A stretch of DNA of 64,000 bases from contig JARIBS010000066.1 of assembly GCA_029257385.1 (NCBI GenBank), positions 1 to 64,000 of the forward strand, in the 5' to 3' direction. The first letter of the stretch is position 1; each line of letters starts with the position of its first letter. Positions 19,190 to 31,664 of the stretch are shown here, one piece after another. Source of the stretch: Thiorhodococcus sp. (GTDB taxonomy: Bacteria; Pseudomonadota; Gammaproteobacteria; Chromatiales; Chromatiaceae). Made by a program: the position numbers and the translations under genes. The notes under the pieces were generated by a model. The model worked only from the letters and a program-made list of their open reading frames with translations, had not been told where the DNA came from and made no database searches.

Positions 19190-20593
19190 TTAGAGACTGT
19201 AGTACATATCGAACTCAACGGGATGCGTCGTCATGCGCATGCGGGTGACCTCCGACATCTTGAGTGTGATGTAGGCATCGATCAAATCGTCGCTGAAGAC
19301 CCCGCCGGCGGTGAGGAAGTCGCGGTCCTGGTCGAGATATTCCAGCGCCATTTCCAGCGACGAGCACACCGTCGGGATCGACTTGGCTTCCTCGGCGGGC
19401 AGGTCGTAGAGGTCTTTATCCATCGCATCGCCGGGATGGATCTTATTCTGGATACCGTCCAGACCGGCCAGCATCATCCCTGCAAACGACAGGTAAGGAT
19501 TACCTGTCGCATCTGGGAAACGCACTTCGATGCGGCGGCCTTTGGGGCTTGCACAATGCGGGATGCGGATCGAGGCGGAGCGGTTGCGCGCTGAATAGGC
19601 CAGCATCACGGGTGCCTCGAACCCTGGAACTAGGCGCTTGTAGGAGTTCGTCGAGGCATTGGTCAAGCCATTAAGCGCGCGCGCGTGCTTGATGATGCCG
19701 CCGATATAATACAGCGCGGTCTCCGACAAACCACCGTATTTGTCGCCGGCGAAGAGGTTCTTGCCATTTTTGCTCAGTGACTGGTGCACATGCATGCCGC
19801 TGCCGTTATCACCAACCAGCGGCTTGGGCATGAAGGTCGCCGTCTTGCCGTAGGCGTGCGCGACGTTCTGGACGACGTATTTGAGTATCTGGTTCTGATC
19901 GGCCCGGGTCACCAGGGTGCTAAATTGCGTGCCGATCTCGCATTGACCGGCAGTGGCAACTTCGTGGTGATGGACCTCGACGGCAACGCCCATCTCTTCG
20001 AGAGTCAGACACATGGCCGCGCGGAGGTCGTTGAGAGAGTCCACAGGCGGGACCGGGAAGTAACCGCCCTTGACGCCCGGGCGGTGACCCATGTTGCCAT
20101 CGGGGAAGACGCGCTTGGAGTTCCAGCCGGCCTCTTCGGAATCCACCTTGTAGAAACAGCCGCTTATATCAGCACCCCAACGCGCGTCGTCGAGGACGAA
20201 AAACTCAGGCTCGGGGCCGAAGAAAGCAGTATCGGCAATGCCGGTCGACTTTAAGTACGCCTCGGCGCGCTTGGCCAGCGAGCGGGGATCGCGCTCGTAG
20301 CCAATCATGGTCTCCGGCTCGAGAATATCGCAGCGGATGATCAGGGTGTTCTCATCGGAGAATGGATCCATGACCGCGGTGGCCGCTTCCGGCATCAGCA
20401 CCATGTCAGATGCCTCGATGCCCTTCCAGCCAGCGATAGAGGAGCCGTCGAACATTTTGCCGTCCTTGAACATGTCTTCATCGACCAGGCCAGCGGGTAT
20501 GGATAAATGCTGCTCCTTTCCGTGAGTGTCGGTGAAGCGAAGATCGATGAACTTCACCTCGTTTTCTTTGATTAGCTTAGCGACATCATTCAT
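19190..20593 (-). CDS. glnA: Glutamine synthetase, type I
   Basis: [29 protein letters not shown]; adenylylation region KDLYDLP. Confidence 0.98.
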   Translation of the reverse strand: MNDVAKLIKENEVKFIDLRFTDTHGKEQHLSIPAGLVDEDMFKDGKMFDGSSIAGWKGIEASDMVLMPEAATAVMDPFSDENTLIIRCDILEPETMIGYERDPRSLAKRAEAYLKSTGIADTAFFGPEPEFFVLDDARWGADISGCFYKVDSEEAGWNSKRVFPDGNMGHRPGVKGGYFPVPPVDSLNDLRAAMCLTLEEMGVAVEVHHHEVATAGQCEIGTQFSTLVTRADQNQILKYVVQNVAHAYGKTATFMPKPLVGDNGSGMHVHQSLSKNGKNLFAGDKYGGLSETALYYIGGIIKHARALNGLTNASTNSYKRLVPGFEAPVMLAYSARNRSASIRIPHCASPKGRRIEVRFPDATGNPYLSFAGMMLAGLDGIQNKIHPGDAMDKDLYDLPAEEAKSIPTVCSSLEMALEYLDQDRDFLTAGGVFSDDLIDAYITLKMSEVTRMRMTTHPVEFDMYYSL

Positions 20594-20740
20594 TGAGTTA
20601 TCTCCGATACTGCATCTATCAAGCTTGACCGGCGCAACCGATGGGTCTGGCAAGCTTTCTCATCCGGCGCCGGAGGGTAACAGGTCGTGGAGCGTGTCGC
20701 ACATACGACCGAACGATCGCTGCCATTTTGCAACATGTGC

Positions 20741-20768
20741 ATTAAAACCCGTCCAACGAGACGGGTCT
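20741..20768 (-). terminator. Terminator between CDF gene and glnA
   Basis: Minus strand gacccgtctcgttggacgggttttaat. Confidence 0.6.
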
Positions 20769-20962
20769 TTGGAAAGAATGGCTTAATGGCTCACCTCGAA
20801 AGACCTAAGCAAACAATAAGCCAACGCCCTGATAAACTCGCTCCATGGCCTTCAGCGCGCGATTGGCATCACCCGGAATCAAATTGTCAGGATGAAAACA
20901 CGCTCGGTGACGCTAGAGGCATCAGGGTGCACCGAAACAGCCGCTCTAAACACGGCAGCGCA

Positions 20963-22141
20963 CTAAAGTGGTGCATGCTCTCCGAAATAGATCCGAACAT
21001 CTCCGAAAGCCGGATCCTCGTCGAGTGCCGCGCTCAGCCGTTCGCGTAGCTGTGTTGGGTCGGCGCCATTGCGCAGACATGCCGTCATCGGAAAGTAAAG
21101 ATCCACGTCGATCCGGCAGTCCAGATAATGTAAAACAGTGCGCTGGCGCTCGTTGGCGGCGGGAATCGACGACCAGAGTGACGCCAGACGCGCAAGCGCT
21201 TCGGCACGCAGCGGCAGTGAGTGACAGTGCGCCCCGCGCTCGTCGTGCTCTGGATCGATGTGCACAGTCACATCGGTCATCTCATCGAACTCGCGCTTTA
21301 GGCGTTGCTCTACCAACGCGCTGATCATGTGTCCCTCCGAGACGCTCACATACGGATCGACCAGCACATGCACATCGGCCGACACTAGCCCCCCCGAGCG
21401 GCGGGTTCGCAGCATATGGATGTCGCGCACACCGCCGATGGAGCGAATGGTCTCGCTGACTTCGGCGATGCGCTCGGGCGTGAGTCCCGTATCGACCAGT
21501 TCGCTCGTCGCCTCCCAGCCGAGCTCCCAGGCAATCTTGGCGATCATCAAGGCCACGATCACTGCAGCGATCGCATCAAGGTAAGGCAACCCGGCCATCG
21601 TTCCCGCAATGCCCACTAAGACGACCAGCGAGGAGATTGCATCGCTGCGATGATGCCAGGCATTCGCCCGCAGCAGATCCGATCGCACCCGCTTGGAATA
21701 GCCCAGCGTCCACCAGAAGAGCCACTCCTTGGTGCCGATGGAGAGCAGCGCGGCCGCCAACGCGAGCATGTCTGGCCGCAATAGCTCGCCGGGATTGAAC
21801 AGCCGACCGACGGCATTCCAGCCAATGCCCAGCGCCACGGCAAAGAGCACAAACCCGAGCGCGAGCGTCGCAACGGTTTCGTAGCGCGCATGGCCATAAG
21901 GATGCGCTTGATCAGGCGCTTGATTGGCATGGTGTCCGGCAACCAGCACCAGGATGTCAGAGAGCAGATCCGAGAGCGAGTGCAGGCCGTCCGCTACCAG
22001 CGCCTGAGAGTGGCCGAGCGTGCCCGCGATGATCTTGATGACGGACAACAGCAGATTGAGAATCGCACCGACGACGGCGGTGCGGGTCACGGCCTGGCCG
22101 CGTTCGACTGTGCGCTGTTGATCGGCGGTCACGGAAGACAT
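20963..22141 (-). CDS. Cation diffusion facilitator (CDF) family transporter
   Basis: ALVADGLHSLSDLLSDILV, HPYGHARYETVA; start placed at MSSVTADQ. Confidence 0.9.
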   Translation of the reverse strand: MSSVTADQQRTVERGQAVTRTAVVGAILNLLLSVIKIIAGTLGHSQALVADGLHSLSDLLSDILVLVAGHHANQAPDQAHPYGHARYETVATLALGFVLFAVALGIGWNAVGRLFNPGELLRPDMLALAAALLSIGTKEWLFWWTLGYSKRVRSDLLRANAWHHRSDAISSLVVLVGIAGTMAGLPYLDAIAAVIVALMIAKIAWELGWEATSELVDTGLTPERIAEVSETIRSIGGVRDIHMLRTRRSGGLVSADVHVLVDPYVSVSEGHMISALVEQRLKREFDEMTDVTVHIDPEHDERGAHCHSLPLRAEALARLASLWSSIPAANERQRTVLHYLDCRIDVDLYFPMTACLRNGADPTQLRERLSAALDEDPAFGDVRIYFGEHAPL

Positions 22142-22295
22142 TGAAGCATGAACCATGCAGAACGGATGTGCAGTATACGCCAAGGCCAATGCGTTGACGC
22201 CACCCGGCGAGCGCGCGCTCGACGCTCAAGCGGACGGCCTTGGCCGCGAGCGAATATACTGTGCGGTTTACATCACCTCGTCGCAGGAGTCCATT

Positions 22296-23201
22296 TTGAG
22301 TCGCGAATCCGAGGATCTATCGACCTTCCAAGGTCTCATCTTTGCGCTTGAGCGCTATTGGGCCGAGATCGGCTGCGCGATCGTTCAGCCTTATGACATG
22401 GAAGTCGGCGCGGGGACTTTCCACCCCGCGACTCTTCTGTGCGCCATTGGCCCAGAACCCTGGCGTTTCGCCTACGTGCAGCCCTCGCGCCGTCCGACCG
22501 ATGGCCGTTATGGCGACAACCCCAATCGACTCCAGCACTACTACCAGTTCCAGGTCATGCTCAAGCCCTCGCCGCTGGAGCTACAAGAGCTGTATCTGGA
22601 CTCGCTGCGGCGCTTGGGAATCGACCCGCTGGTGCATGACATCCGCTTCGTGGAAGACAACTGGGAGTCGCCCACGCTTGGTGCATGGGGACTCGGCTGG
22701 GAGGTCTGGCTCAACGGCATGGAGGTCACGCAGTTTACCTATTTCCAACAGGCCGGCGGTCTGGACTGCCGCCCCGTCACCGGTGAGATCACCTACGGTC
22801 TGGAACGGATCGCGATGTATCTGCAAGAGGTCGAGAGCGTCTATGACCTCGTCTGGAGCCGCACGCCAGAGTCAACCCTGACTTACGGCGACATCTTCCA
22901 CCAAAACGAGGTCGAGCAGTCGACTTACAACTTCGAGGTGGCCGATACCCAGGCGCTGTTTGCGCTGTTCGATGCCTGTGAGCGCGCCAGCGCGGATCTG
23001 GTCGAGCGGGGCCTGCCACTGCCTGCCTACGAGCAGGTGTTGAAGGCCTCGCATACCTTCAACCTGCTCGATGCACGCGGTGCGATCTCCGTGACCGAAC
23101 GCCAGCGGTTCATCCTGCGAGTGCGCACCCTGTCTCGGGCAGTCGCCCAGGCCTATTACGAAAAGCGGGAGGCGCTCGGCTTCCCCATGCTGAAACGCTA
23201 A
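22296..23201 (+). CDS. glyQ: Glycyl-tRNA synthetase alpha subunit
   Basis: [42 protein letters not shown] start at 22296 preceded by AGGAG. Confidence 0.95.
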   Translation: MSRESEDLSTFQGLIFALERYWAEIGCAIVQPYDMEVGAGTFHPATLLCAIGPEPWRFAYVQPSRRPTDGRYGDNPNRLQHYYQFQVMLKPSPLELQELYLDSLRRLGIDPLVHDIRFVEDNWESPTLGAWGLGWEVWLNGMEVTQFTYFQQAGGLDCRPVTGEITYGLERIAMYLQEVESVYDLVWSRTPESTLTYGDIFHQNEVEQSTYNFEVADTQALFALFDACERASADLVERGLPLPAYEQVLKASHTFNLLDARGAISVTERQRFILRVRTLSRAVAQAYYEKREALGFPMLKR

Positions 23202-23208
23202 GCGGGAG

Positions 23209-25293
23209 ATGACCTTGGATACATCCACTGATCTATTGATCGAGCTCGGGACCGAGGAACTCCCACCCGTTGCGCTGCCATCCCTGTCGCAGGCGTTCCG
23301 GGATGGCTTTGGCGCGCAGCTCGCATCGAAGGGTATCGGATTCGCTGCAATCACGACCTTTGCCACTCCGCGTCGGCTGGCGCTGCTGATCCAGGGTGTC
23401 GAGACCCGCCAGCCGGACCAGGAATCCTTGCGCAGAGGGCCGGCGGTACAGGCGGCGTTCGACGCCGATGGTCAGCCGACCAAGGCCGCGCTCGGGTTTG
23501 CACGCTCCTGTGGGGTCGAGGTCGACGCGCTCGATCGCGAAGAGAACGAAAAGGGCGCCTGGCTTGCCTGGCGCAGTCGCACTCCGGGACGGGAGACCGC
23601 CCAGTTGGTCGCGGCCATGACCGAGTCTGCACTGGCCGGATTACCGATTCCCAAGCGTATGCGCTGGGGCGATCGCACCGAGGAGTTCGTCCGGCCGGTG
23701 CACTGGGTCTGCATGAAGATGGGAGCCTCGCCCATCACTGGCACCGTCCTGGGGATTGCGCCCGTGACCCACACTTACGGTCACCGTTTCCATCATCCCG
23801 GCCCACTGGAGTTCGACGCCCCGGCAGACTATGCCGAGACGCTGCGCTCCAAAGGCTATGTCGAGCCATGCTTCGACACCCGTCGCGCAGGCATCCGCGA
23901 GCAGGTGAACGCGCTCGCGCAGTCGCATGATTTACGCGCGCGTATCGCAGACGGCCTGCTTGATGAAGTGACCGCGCTGGTCGAGTGGCCGCAGGCGTTG
24001 TTGTGCCGTTTTGAGGAACGGTTTCTCACGATTCCGCCCGAGGTGCTTATCGAGACCATGCAGGGCAACCAGAAGTATTTCCCGCTGGAAGATACCGAAG
24101 GAAAGCTTCAGCCGTGTTTCATTGCCGTGGCCAATATCGTCAGTCGCGACCCAGATCAAGTGCGCGCCGGCAACGAGCGGGTGATTCGACCGCGTTTCGA
24201 AGACGCAACCTTTTTTTGGTCACAGGATCTCAAGCAGCCGCTCGAGGCGCTGGCGAGCCGGCTCGAAACGGTCGTCTTTCAGGACAAGCTCGGCACATTG
24301 GCCGAGAAGAGCGCCCGCGTGGCGCGGCTCGGTCAATCCCTGGCGGACGTCCTGGAGACGGATGCGCACTTGATCGAGCGTGCCGCTCAGCTGTCGAAAT
24401 GCGATCTCGTCACGGCGATGGTGGGTGAGTTTCCCAGTCTTCAGGGGACGATCGGACGTTACTACGCGCAGCGCTCCGGCGAAGACGCCTGTGTCTGCGA
24501 CGCGATGCAGGATCAGTATCTACCGCGTTTCGCGGGCGACGCGCTCCCTGTCAGCCCCTGCGGTCGAGCGCTTGCCATTGCCGATCGCATCGACACGCTG
24601 GTTGGTATCTTCGGTATCGGTCTGCGTCCGACCGGTACTAAGGATCCCTATGCGCTCAGGCGCGCATCGATCGCCGTTCTGCGTCTGCTCATCGAAACGG
24701 ACCTGGACATCGACCTGCGCCCGCTCCTAAAACAGGCGGTCGAGGGCTATCCGGCCGGACGACTGAGCGCGGACGTCGTGGAGAAGGTGCTGGAGTACAT
24801 GCTGGAGCGTCTGCGGGGCTACTACGCCGAGCAGGGCGTCGCGATGGATACGGTGGAGGCGGTCATCGAAACAGGCGTGACCAACCCCTGGGATCTTAGT
24901 AAACGCATTTCTGCCGTAGACCAATTTCGTCAGCTCCAGGCCGCCGAGTCTTTGGCCGCGGCCAACAAGCGTATCCGAAATATCCTTGCCAAGGCCGAGC
25001 TGGAAGGCGGTTACGCTGGCCCGATTGAGGAGAGCCTGTTGTCTGATCCCGCCGAGATCCAGTTGGCCACGAGCATCCAGGCACGCCAGAGCATGATCGC
25101 CCCGCTGGCTGCCCGGCGCGATTATATCGGCATGCTCGAGACCCTGGCGGAACTCAAGGACGACGTGGACGACTTCTTCACCGACGTCATGGTCATGGCT
25201 GACGATGAGGCCGTACGACGCAATCGCCTTCGGCTGCTACAGTCGCTTTCGGCGCTGTTTCTGCGGGTCGCCGACATCTCGAAACTCCAATGA
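23209..25293 (+). CDS. glyS: Glycyl-tRNA synthetase beta subunit
   Basis: LLIELGTEELPPVALPSL; 694 aa. Confidence 0.97.
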   Translation: MTLDTSTDLLIELGTEELPPVALPSLSQAFRDGFGAQLASKGIGFAAITTFATPRRLALLIQGVETRQPDQESLRRGPAVQAAFDADGQPTKAALGFARSCGVEVDALDREENEKGAWLAWRSRTPGRETAQLVAAMTESALAGLPIPKRMRWGDRTEEFVRPVHWVCMKMGASPITGTVLGIAPVTHTYGHRFHHPGPLEFDAPADYAETLRSKGYVEPCFDTRRAGIREQVNALAQSHDLRARIADGLLDEVTALVEWPQALLCRFEERFLTIPPEVLIETMQGNQKYFPLEDTEGKLQPCFIAVANIVSRDPDQVRAGNERVIRPRFEDATFFWSQDLKQPLEALASRLETVVFQDKLGTLAEKSARVARLGQSLADVLETDAHLIERAAQLSKCDLVTAMVGEFPSLQGTIGRYYAQRSGEDACVCDAMQDQYLPRFAGDALPVSPCGRALAIADRIDTLVGIFGIGLRPTGTKDPYALRRASIAVLRLLIETDLDIDLRPLLKQAVEGYPAGRLSADVVEKVLEYMLERLRGYYAEQGVAMDTVEAVIETGVTNPWDLSKRISAVDQFRQLQAAESLAAANKRIRNILAKAELEGGYAGPIEESLLSDPAEIQLATSIQARQSMIAPLAARRDYIGMLETLAELKDDVDDFFTDVMVMADDEAVRRNRLRLLQSLSALFLRVADISKLQ

Positions 25294-25880
25294 CGCCGCC
25301 TCCCAGAAAACGCGATCGGCTGTTGATCCTGGATCGAGACGGGGTCATCAACGCCGATTCAGACGCCTACATCAAGACCGTCGCCGAATGGCAGCCGATC
25401 CCCGGCAGCATTGAGGCCATCGCGCGCCTGTCGCATGCGGGCTACCGTATTGCCATTGCATCCAATCAGTCTGGACTTGCGCGTGGGTTCTTCACGCTCT
25501 CGCAGTTGAACGCGATGCATCAAAGGCTCAGGGATCTCGTTGCCGGTCAGGGCGGGCGGATCGCGTTTATCGCCTTTTGTCCCCATGCGCCGACGGCGCA
25601 CTGTCGGTGTCGCAAGCCGCGTATCGGGCTGTTGGAAGACATCGCCGAGCGGCTCGGTAGCGACCTCGATGGGATACCCTTTGTAGGTGACTCGATCAGC
25701 GACATCAGGGCGGCGCGCGCGGCAGGCATGCAGCCTTATCTCGTTCGCACGGGTAAAGGCGAGCGCACGCTGGCCAGCATTGACACTGACAATCAGGAGT
25801 CGGCGCTGCGCGATGTGCCGGTGCTCAAGGATCTCGCCGCAGTTGCCAACGCGCTGCTCAATTATCAGAGTTTTGCATGA
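25290..25880 (+). CDS. gmhB: D-glycero-beta-D-manno-heptose-1,7-bisphosphate 7-phosphatase
   Basis: LILDRDGVINADSDAYIKT; CxH/CxC zinc site CPHAPTAHCRCRKP. Confidence 0.95.
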   Translation: MTPPPRKRDRLLILDRDGVINADSDAYIKTVAEWQPIPGSIEAIARLSHAGYRIAIASNQSGLARGFFTLSQLNAMHQRLRDLVAGQGGRIAFIAFCPHAPTAHCRCRKPRIGLLEDIAERLGSDLDGIPFVGDSISDIRAARAAGMQPYLVRTGKGERTLASIDTDNQESALRDVPVLKDLAAVANALLNYQSFA

Positions 25881-26593
25881 TTTTATTTCGCTCTTTGCTC
25901 TACCAAGTCTTCCTGATCGCATCGACGCTGTTGTATTCGATTGCGGTTCTCATGGTTGGCTCGAACGATTCTGACCGTATCGTTGGTCGGCTCGGGCGAC
26001 ATTGGGGGTACGCTAATCTGTGGGCGCTAAAGCACCTCTGCGGTCTCGACTACCGGGTTCAGGGGATCGAACACTTACCAACACAACCAGCCGTGGTGCT
26101 TTGTAAGCATCAGTCGGCCTGGGAAACGATCGCCTTGCGGGCGTTCCTGCCCATGCAGCAATCCTGGGTGCTCAAACAAGAACTGACCAAAATTCCCTTC
26201 TTCGGATGGGCACTGGCACGCTTCAAGCCGATTCCGATTGATCGCTCCGCTGGACGTCGTGAAATCACCAAGCTCATCCGCGAAGGCACCATGCTGCTCG
26301 ATGCTGGGCGTTTGGTCATCGTCTTTCCGGAAGGCACGCGGGTGGCGCCTGGCATGCGGCATTCCTATGGGGTGGGAGGCGCTCTGCTGGCCGAGCGCAG
26401 TGGACGCCCAGTTGTTCCGATCGCCCATAACGCTGGGGTGTTCTGGGGACGGCGCAGTTTGCTCAAGCGCCCTGGCATGATCGATGTGGTGATCGGCCCG
26501 GCGATCGAGACCCAGGGGCGTAAAGCGACCGAGATTAACGCCCTGACTGAAGCGTGGATCGAAACGACGGTTTCTGGACTGCCAGCCGCCTGA
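25877..26593 (+). CDS. plsC: 1-acyl-sn-glycerol-3-phosphate acyltransferase
   Basis: KHQSAWE motif, FPEGTR motif. Confidence 0.93.
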   Translation: MILFRSLLYQVFLIASTLLYSIAVLMVGSNDSDRIVGRLGRHWGYANLWALKHLCGLDYRVQGIEHLPTQPAVVLCKHQSAWETIALRAFLPMQQSWVLKQELTKIPFFGWALARFKPIPIDRSAGRREITKLIREGTMLLDAGRLVIVFPEGTRVAPGMRHSYGVGGALLAERSGRPVVPIAHNAGVFWGRRSLLKRPGMIDVVIGPAIETQGRKATEINALTEAWIETTVSGLPAA

Positions 26594-26629
26594 TGCCCGG
26601 ATCGAGTCCACACCCGATCCGGGAGTCGG

Positions 26630-29110
<2,481 letters not shown>

Positions 29111-29232
29111 CTAGGCAGTGGCTGGATCCTGGTCTCGGAACCCAGCGGGCGCTGGCGGAGAGTTGCAGAACCTGCATTATACGGGAAGCGTGCTGTCGTC
29201 GCTTAACCGGCTGATCGGACAAGATTTCATGA

Positions 29233-29248
29233 TGTTCCACGTGGAACA
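29233..29248. promoter_or_regulatory. parS: parS-like ParB-binding site 1
   Basis: TGTTCCACGTGGAACA. Confidence 0.85.
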
Positions 29249-29268
29249 CGAGGATAAAATCCACGCCA

Positions 29269-29284
29269 TGTTCCACGTGGAACA
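29269..29284. promoter_or_regulatory. parS: parS-like ParB-binding site 2
   Basis: TGTTCCACGTGGAACA, extended to an 18-bp palindrome. Confidence 0.85.
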
Positions 29285-29356
29285 TCTCCGTTTAAACCAG
29301 TTGCTTTGTGCGAGCGGTTGCCCGGTGGCTGCGACTTTGCCATGAGGTTTAGCGGC

Positions 29357-30445
29357 TCAGAGTGGTCCGCGTATCGTGCCATGTTCCACGTGGAACATGG
29401 CAAACGAGTCGGTTGTGGTGAGAGCACCGAGATCCGGTTTTGCCGCAACTCGCGTCGCAATGACCTGACTAGCCGTCGAGCAAAAGACAGACCAAAGCTG
29501 ACTGGTCATTTCAGCATCTAGCTCAGCATCCAGGTCGTCGAGTAAAAAGATGGCGGGTGCTCGCCCTGAGCGAGCATGCACGCGCTCTGCGGCTAGCTGC
29601 ATCAAAGCAACAACGGCTTTTGTTTGACCGCGTGAGAATCCAGCTCTACGTGAATTGCGCTCGATGTAGAAATCAGCCCGAGAGGGGCCTGTCAGCGTAA
29701 ACCCGCGCTCCTGTTCCCGTGCGCGATATTCTTGGATCGACTCATCCAGTGTCGAGTGGTCAGGCCAACCACGTTGATAGCAAATATCGCAGCCAGTCAG
29801 AAATTCAAACGTGCTGGACACATCGATAAAAGCGACTCGCCAAGCATCGATAAAAGCGCGCCGGTGGACATCCAGCGCTTCTGCATGCTGTACGAATGCG
29901 GCGTCCCAGACGTCGCAATAGGCTGAACCAGCACGGAGCGCTGCGTTACGTTGATTCAATACACGCCGAAAATCTTTGTGGACGCGCGCAAACCCATGTT
30001 CCACGTGGAACACATTCCAGTCGAGAAACCGTCGTCTGAGATCCGGCTCGCCATCGAGGAGGATTTGGGCATTTTCACTGACCAGCTTGACCTGGAGCGG
30101 GAGACGAAACTCCGCCGAATCCAGCCAATTGGGCGGCTCAAAAACGCGCCTGGACCCTGAACGATCACGCTCAAAGCTGACCGCCAACCGCTCCTGCTCA
30201 GTCCAGGCAAAGACCCCTTTCACCAGCGTTTTCTGCTCGCCAAATGTACATAGTGGACCTGCCTTGGAGCCTCTAAAGGTCTTGCCGCGCGCGAGCAGAT
30301 ACAGAGCTTCGATGAGTGTCGTCTTGCCAGCACCATTGCTGCCGGTCAAGAGGATGACAGATGCCTCTGTGTCGAGCCGCAGCCGCTTGAGATTTCTCAG
30401 TGATTCGATCCGAAGCGAGCGCAGTCCGCCGTTTGAATCATTCAA
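29357..30445 (-). CDS. recF: DNA replication and repair protein RecF
   Basis: LTGSNGAGKTTLIEALYLLARGKTFRG; GFSRGQTKAVV; IFLLDDLDAELD. Start proposed at TTG 30445. Confidence 0.95.
   Translation of the reverse strand: MNDSNGGLRSLRIESLRNLKRLRLDTEASVILLTGSNGAGKTTLIEALYLLARGKTFRGSKAGPLCTFGEQKTLVKGVFAWTEQERLAVSFERDRSGSRRVFEPPNWLDSAEFRLPLQVKLVSENAQILLDGEPDLRRRFLDWNVFHVEHGFARVHKDFRRVLNQRNAALRAGSAYCDVWDAAFVQHAEALDVHRRAFIDAWRVAFIDVSSTFEFLTGCDICYQRGWPDHSTLDESIQEYRAREQERGFTLTGPSRADFYIERNSRRAGFSRGQTKAVVALMQLAAERVHARSGRAPAIFLLDDLDAELDAEMTSQLWSVFCSTASQVIATRVAAKPDLGALTTTDSFAMFHVEHGTIRGPL
29382..29397. promoter_or_regulatory. parS: parS-like ParB-binding site 3 (in the recF 3' end)
   Basis: TGTTCCACGTGGAACA, extended to an 18-bp palindrome. 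Confidence 0.85.
29997..30012. promoter_or_regulatory. parS: parS-like ParB-binding site 4 (inside recF)
   Basis: TGTTCCACGTGGAACA, encodes FHVEH in RecF. Confidence 0.8.
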
Positions 30446-30467
30446 AAATGACCGCGAGCGGACCCGC

Positions 30468-31580
30468 TCATATGCGCATCGGCATGATGACGAAGGTTTC
30501 AGCGTCCGCGCCCTGCCCTCTCCAGATCGAGCTATTGTTTTCACTCTGAAACCGAATCTCTACCCTTTCTGAGTCAACGGCTGCGAGCACATCCATCATG
30601 TAGGCGACGTTGAAGGCGACCGATACAGCCTCGCCGCGATAGTCGATTTCGATCTCTTCCTCGGCCTCTTCCTGCTCAGGGTTATGGGCGAGCAGCTTCA
30701 AGGTTCCGGTCTCGAAGCTCAAACGAACACCGCGATACTTTTCATTGGACAGGATCGCGGTCCTCGATAACGCGTGCTTGAGTGTATCTTTCTCGACGCT
30801 TGCAACTTCACCCGTGTCATGAGGAATCACGCGCTCATACTCAGGGTAGCGCCCATCGACTAATTTAGAGGTCATGGCCATCTGTCCGACGACGATACGC
30901 GCGCTCTTCTCACCAAGCCGCATTCGCACAGTCTGCTCTGATGTTGACAGTTGTCGGCGAAGCTCCAGCACTGTCTTGTTCGGTAGGATGACCCGACGCG
31001 GCTCGTCCACTGAAAGATCAGTGACAATCACAAACTTGGCAAGCCGATGCCCGTCGGTGGCCACTGCGGTCAAGGAGGACTTGTTGAGCTCTAACAGCAG
31101 CCCGTTTAAGTAATAGCGCACATCCTGTTGCGCCATCGCGAATGCGCTTTTGTCCAGCAGGCGCTTGAGTTGGTTCTCGGCGATTTCCAGCTCGAACCCA
31201 TTCCCTTCTGTCTCCATCGTGGGGAATCCATCCGCCGGCAAAAATCCGAGTGAAAAACGCCCCCGCCCGGATGTCACGACACAGCGCTCATCCTTGATCC
31301 GCATCCTGATATCGGCGCCTTCGACAAGATTGCGACAGATATCGGAGAGTTTGCGCGCCGGTACCGTCGTCTCCCCTTCTTCTTGAATATTTCCAGGAAA
31401 GTCCGCCCGGACCACCACCTCCATGTCGCTGCCAATCAGCGTTAGGGTTTCGCCCCGAGCGATGATCAGCAGATTTCCTAAAATAGGTAATGTTTGACGT
31501 CGCTCGACGACCCCAATCACCTTACTCAGTGCTGGCAGAAAGACTTCGCGGTTGGCAACGAAATCCATGCATATCTCCAT
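30468..31580 (-). CDS. dnaN: DNA polymerase III sliding clamp (beta)
   Basis: ALSKVIGVVERRQTLPILGNLL; C-terminal FVIMPMRI. Start probably at MDFVANRE. Confidence 0.98.
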   Translation of the reverse strand: MEICMDFVANREVFLPALSKVIGVVERRQTLPILGNLLIIARGETLTLIGSDMEVVVRADFPGNIQEEGETTVPARKLSDICRNLVEGADIRMRIKDERCVVTSGRGRFSLGFLPADGFPTMETEGNGFELEIAENQLKRLLDKSAFAMAQQDVRYYLNGLLLELNKSSLTAVATDGHRLAKFVIVTDLSVDEPRRVILPNKTVLELRRQLSTSEQTVRMRLGEKSARIVVGQMAMTSKLVDGRYPEYERVIPHDTGEVASVEKDTLKHALSRTAILSNEKYRGVRLSFETGTLKLLAHNPEQEEAEEEIEIDYRGEAVSVAFNVAYMMDVLAAVDSERVEIRFQSENNSSIWRGQGADAETFVIMPMRI

Positions 31581-31664
31581 AACGAGGGAAAAACATAAAA
31601 ATTAGGAATGATCGGGCCGACATGAAACCGATCTTGATCGATCAAGTTTCTTTCAAAATAACCG

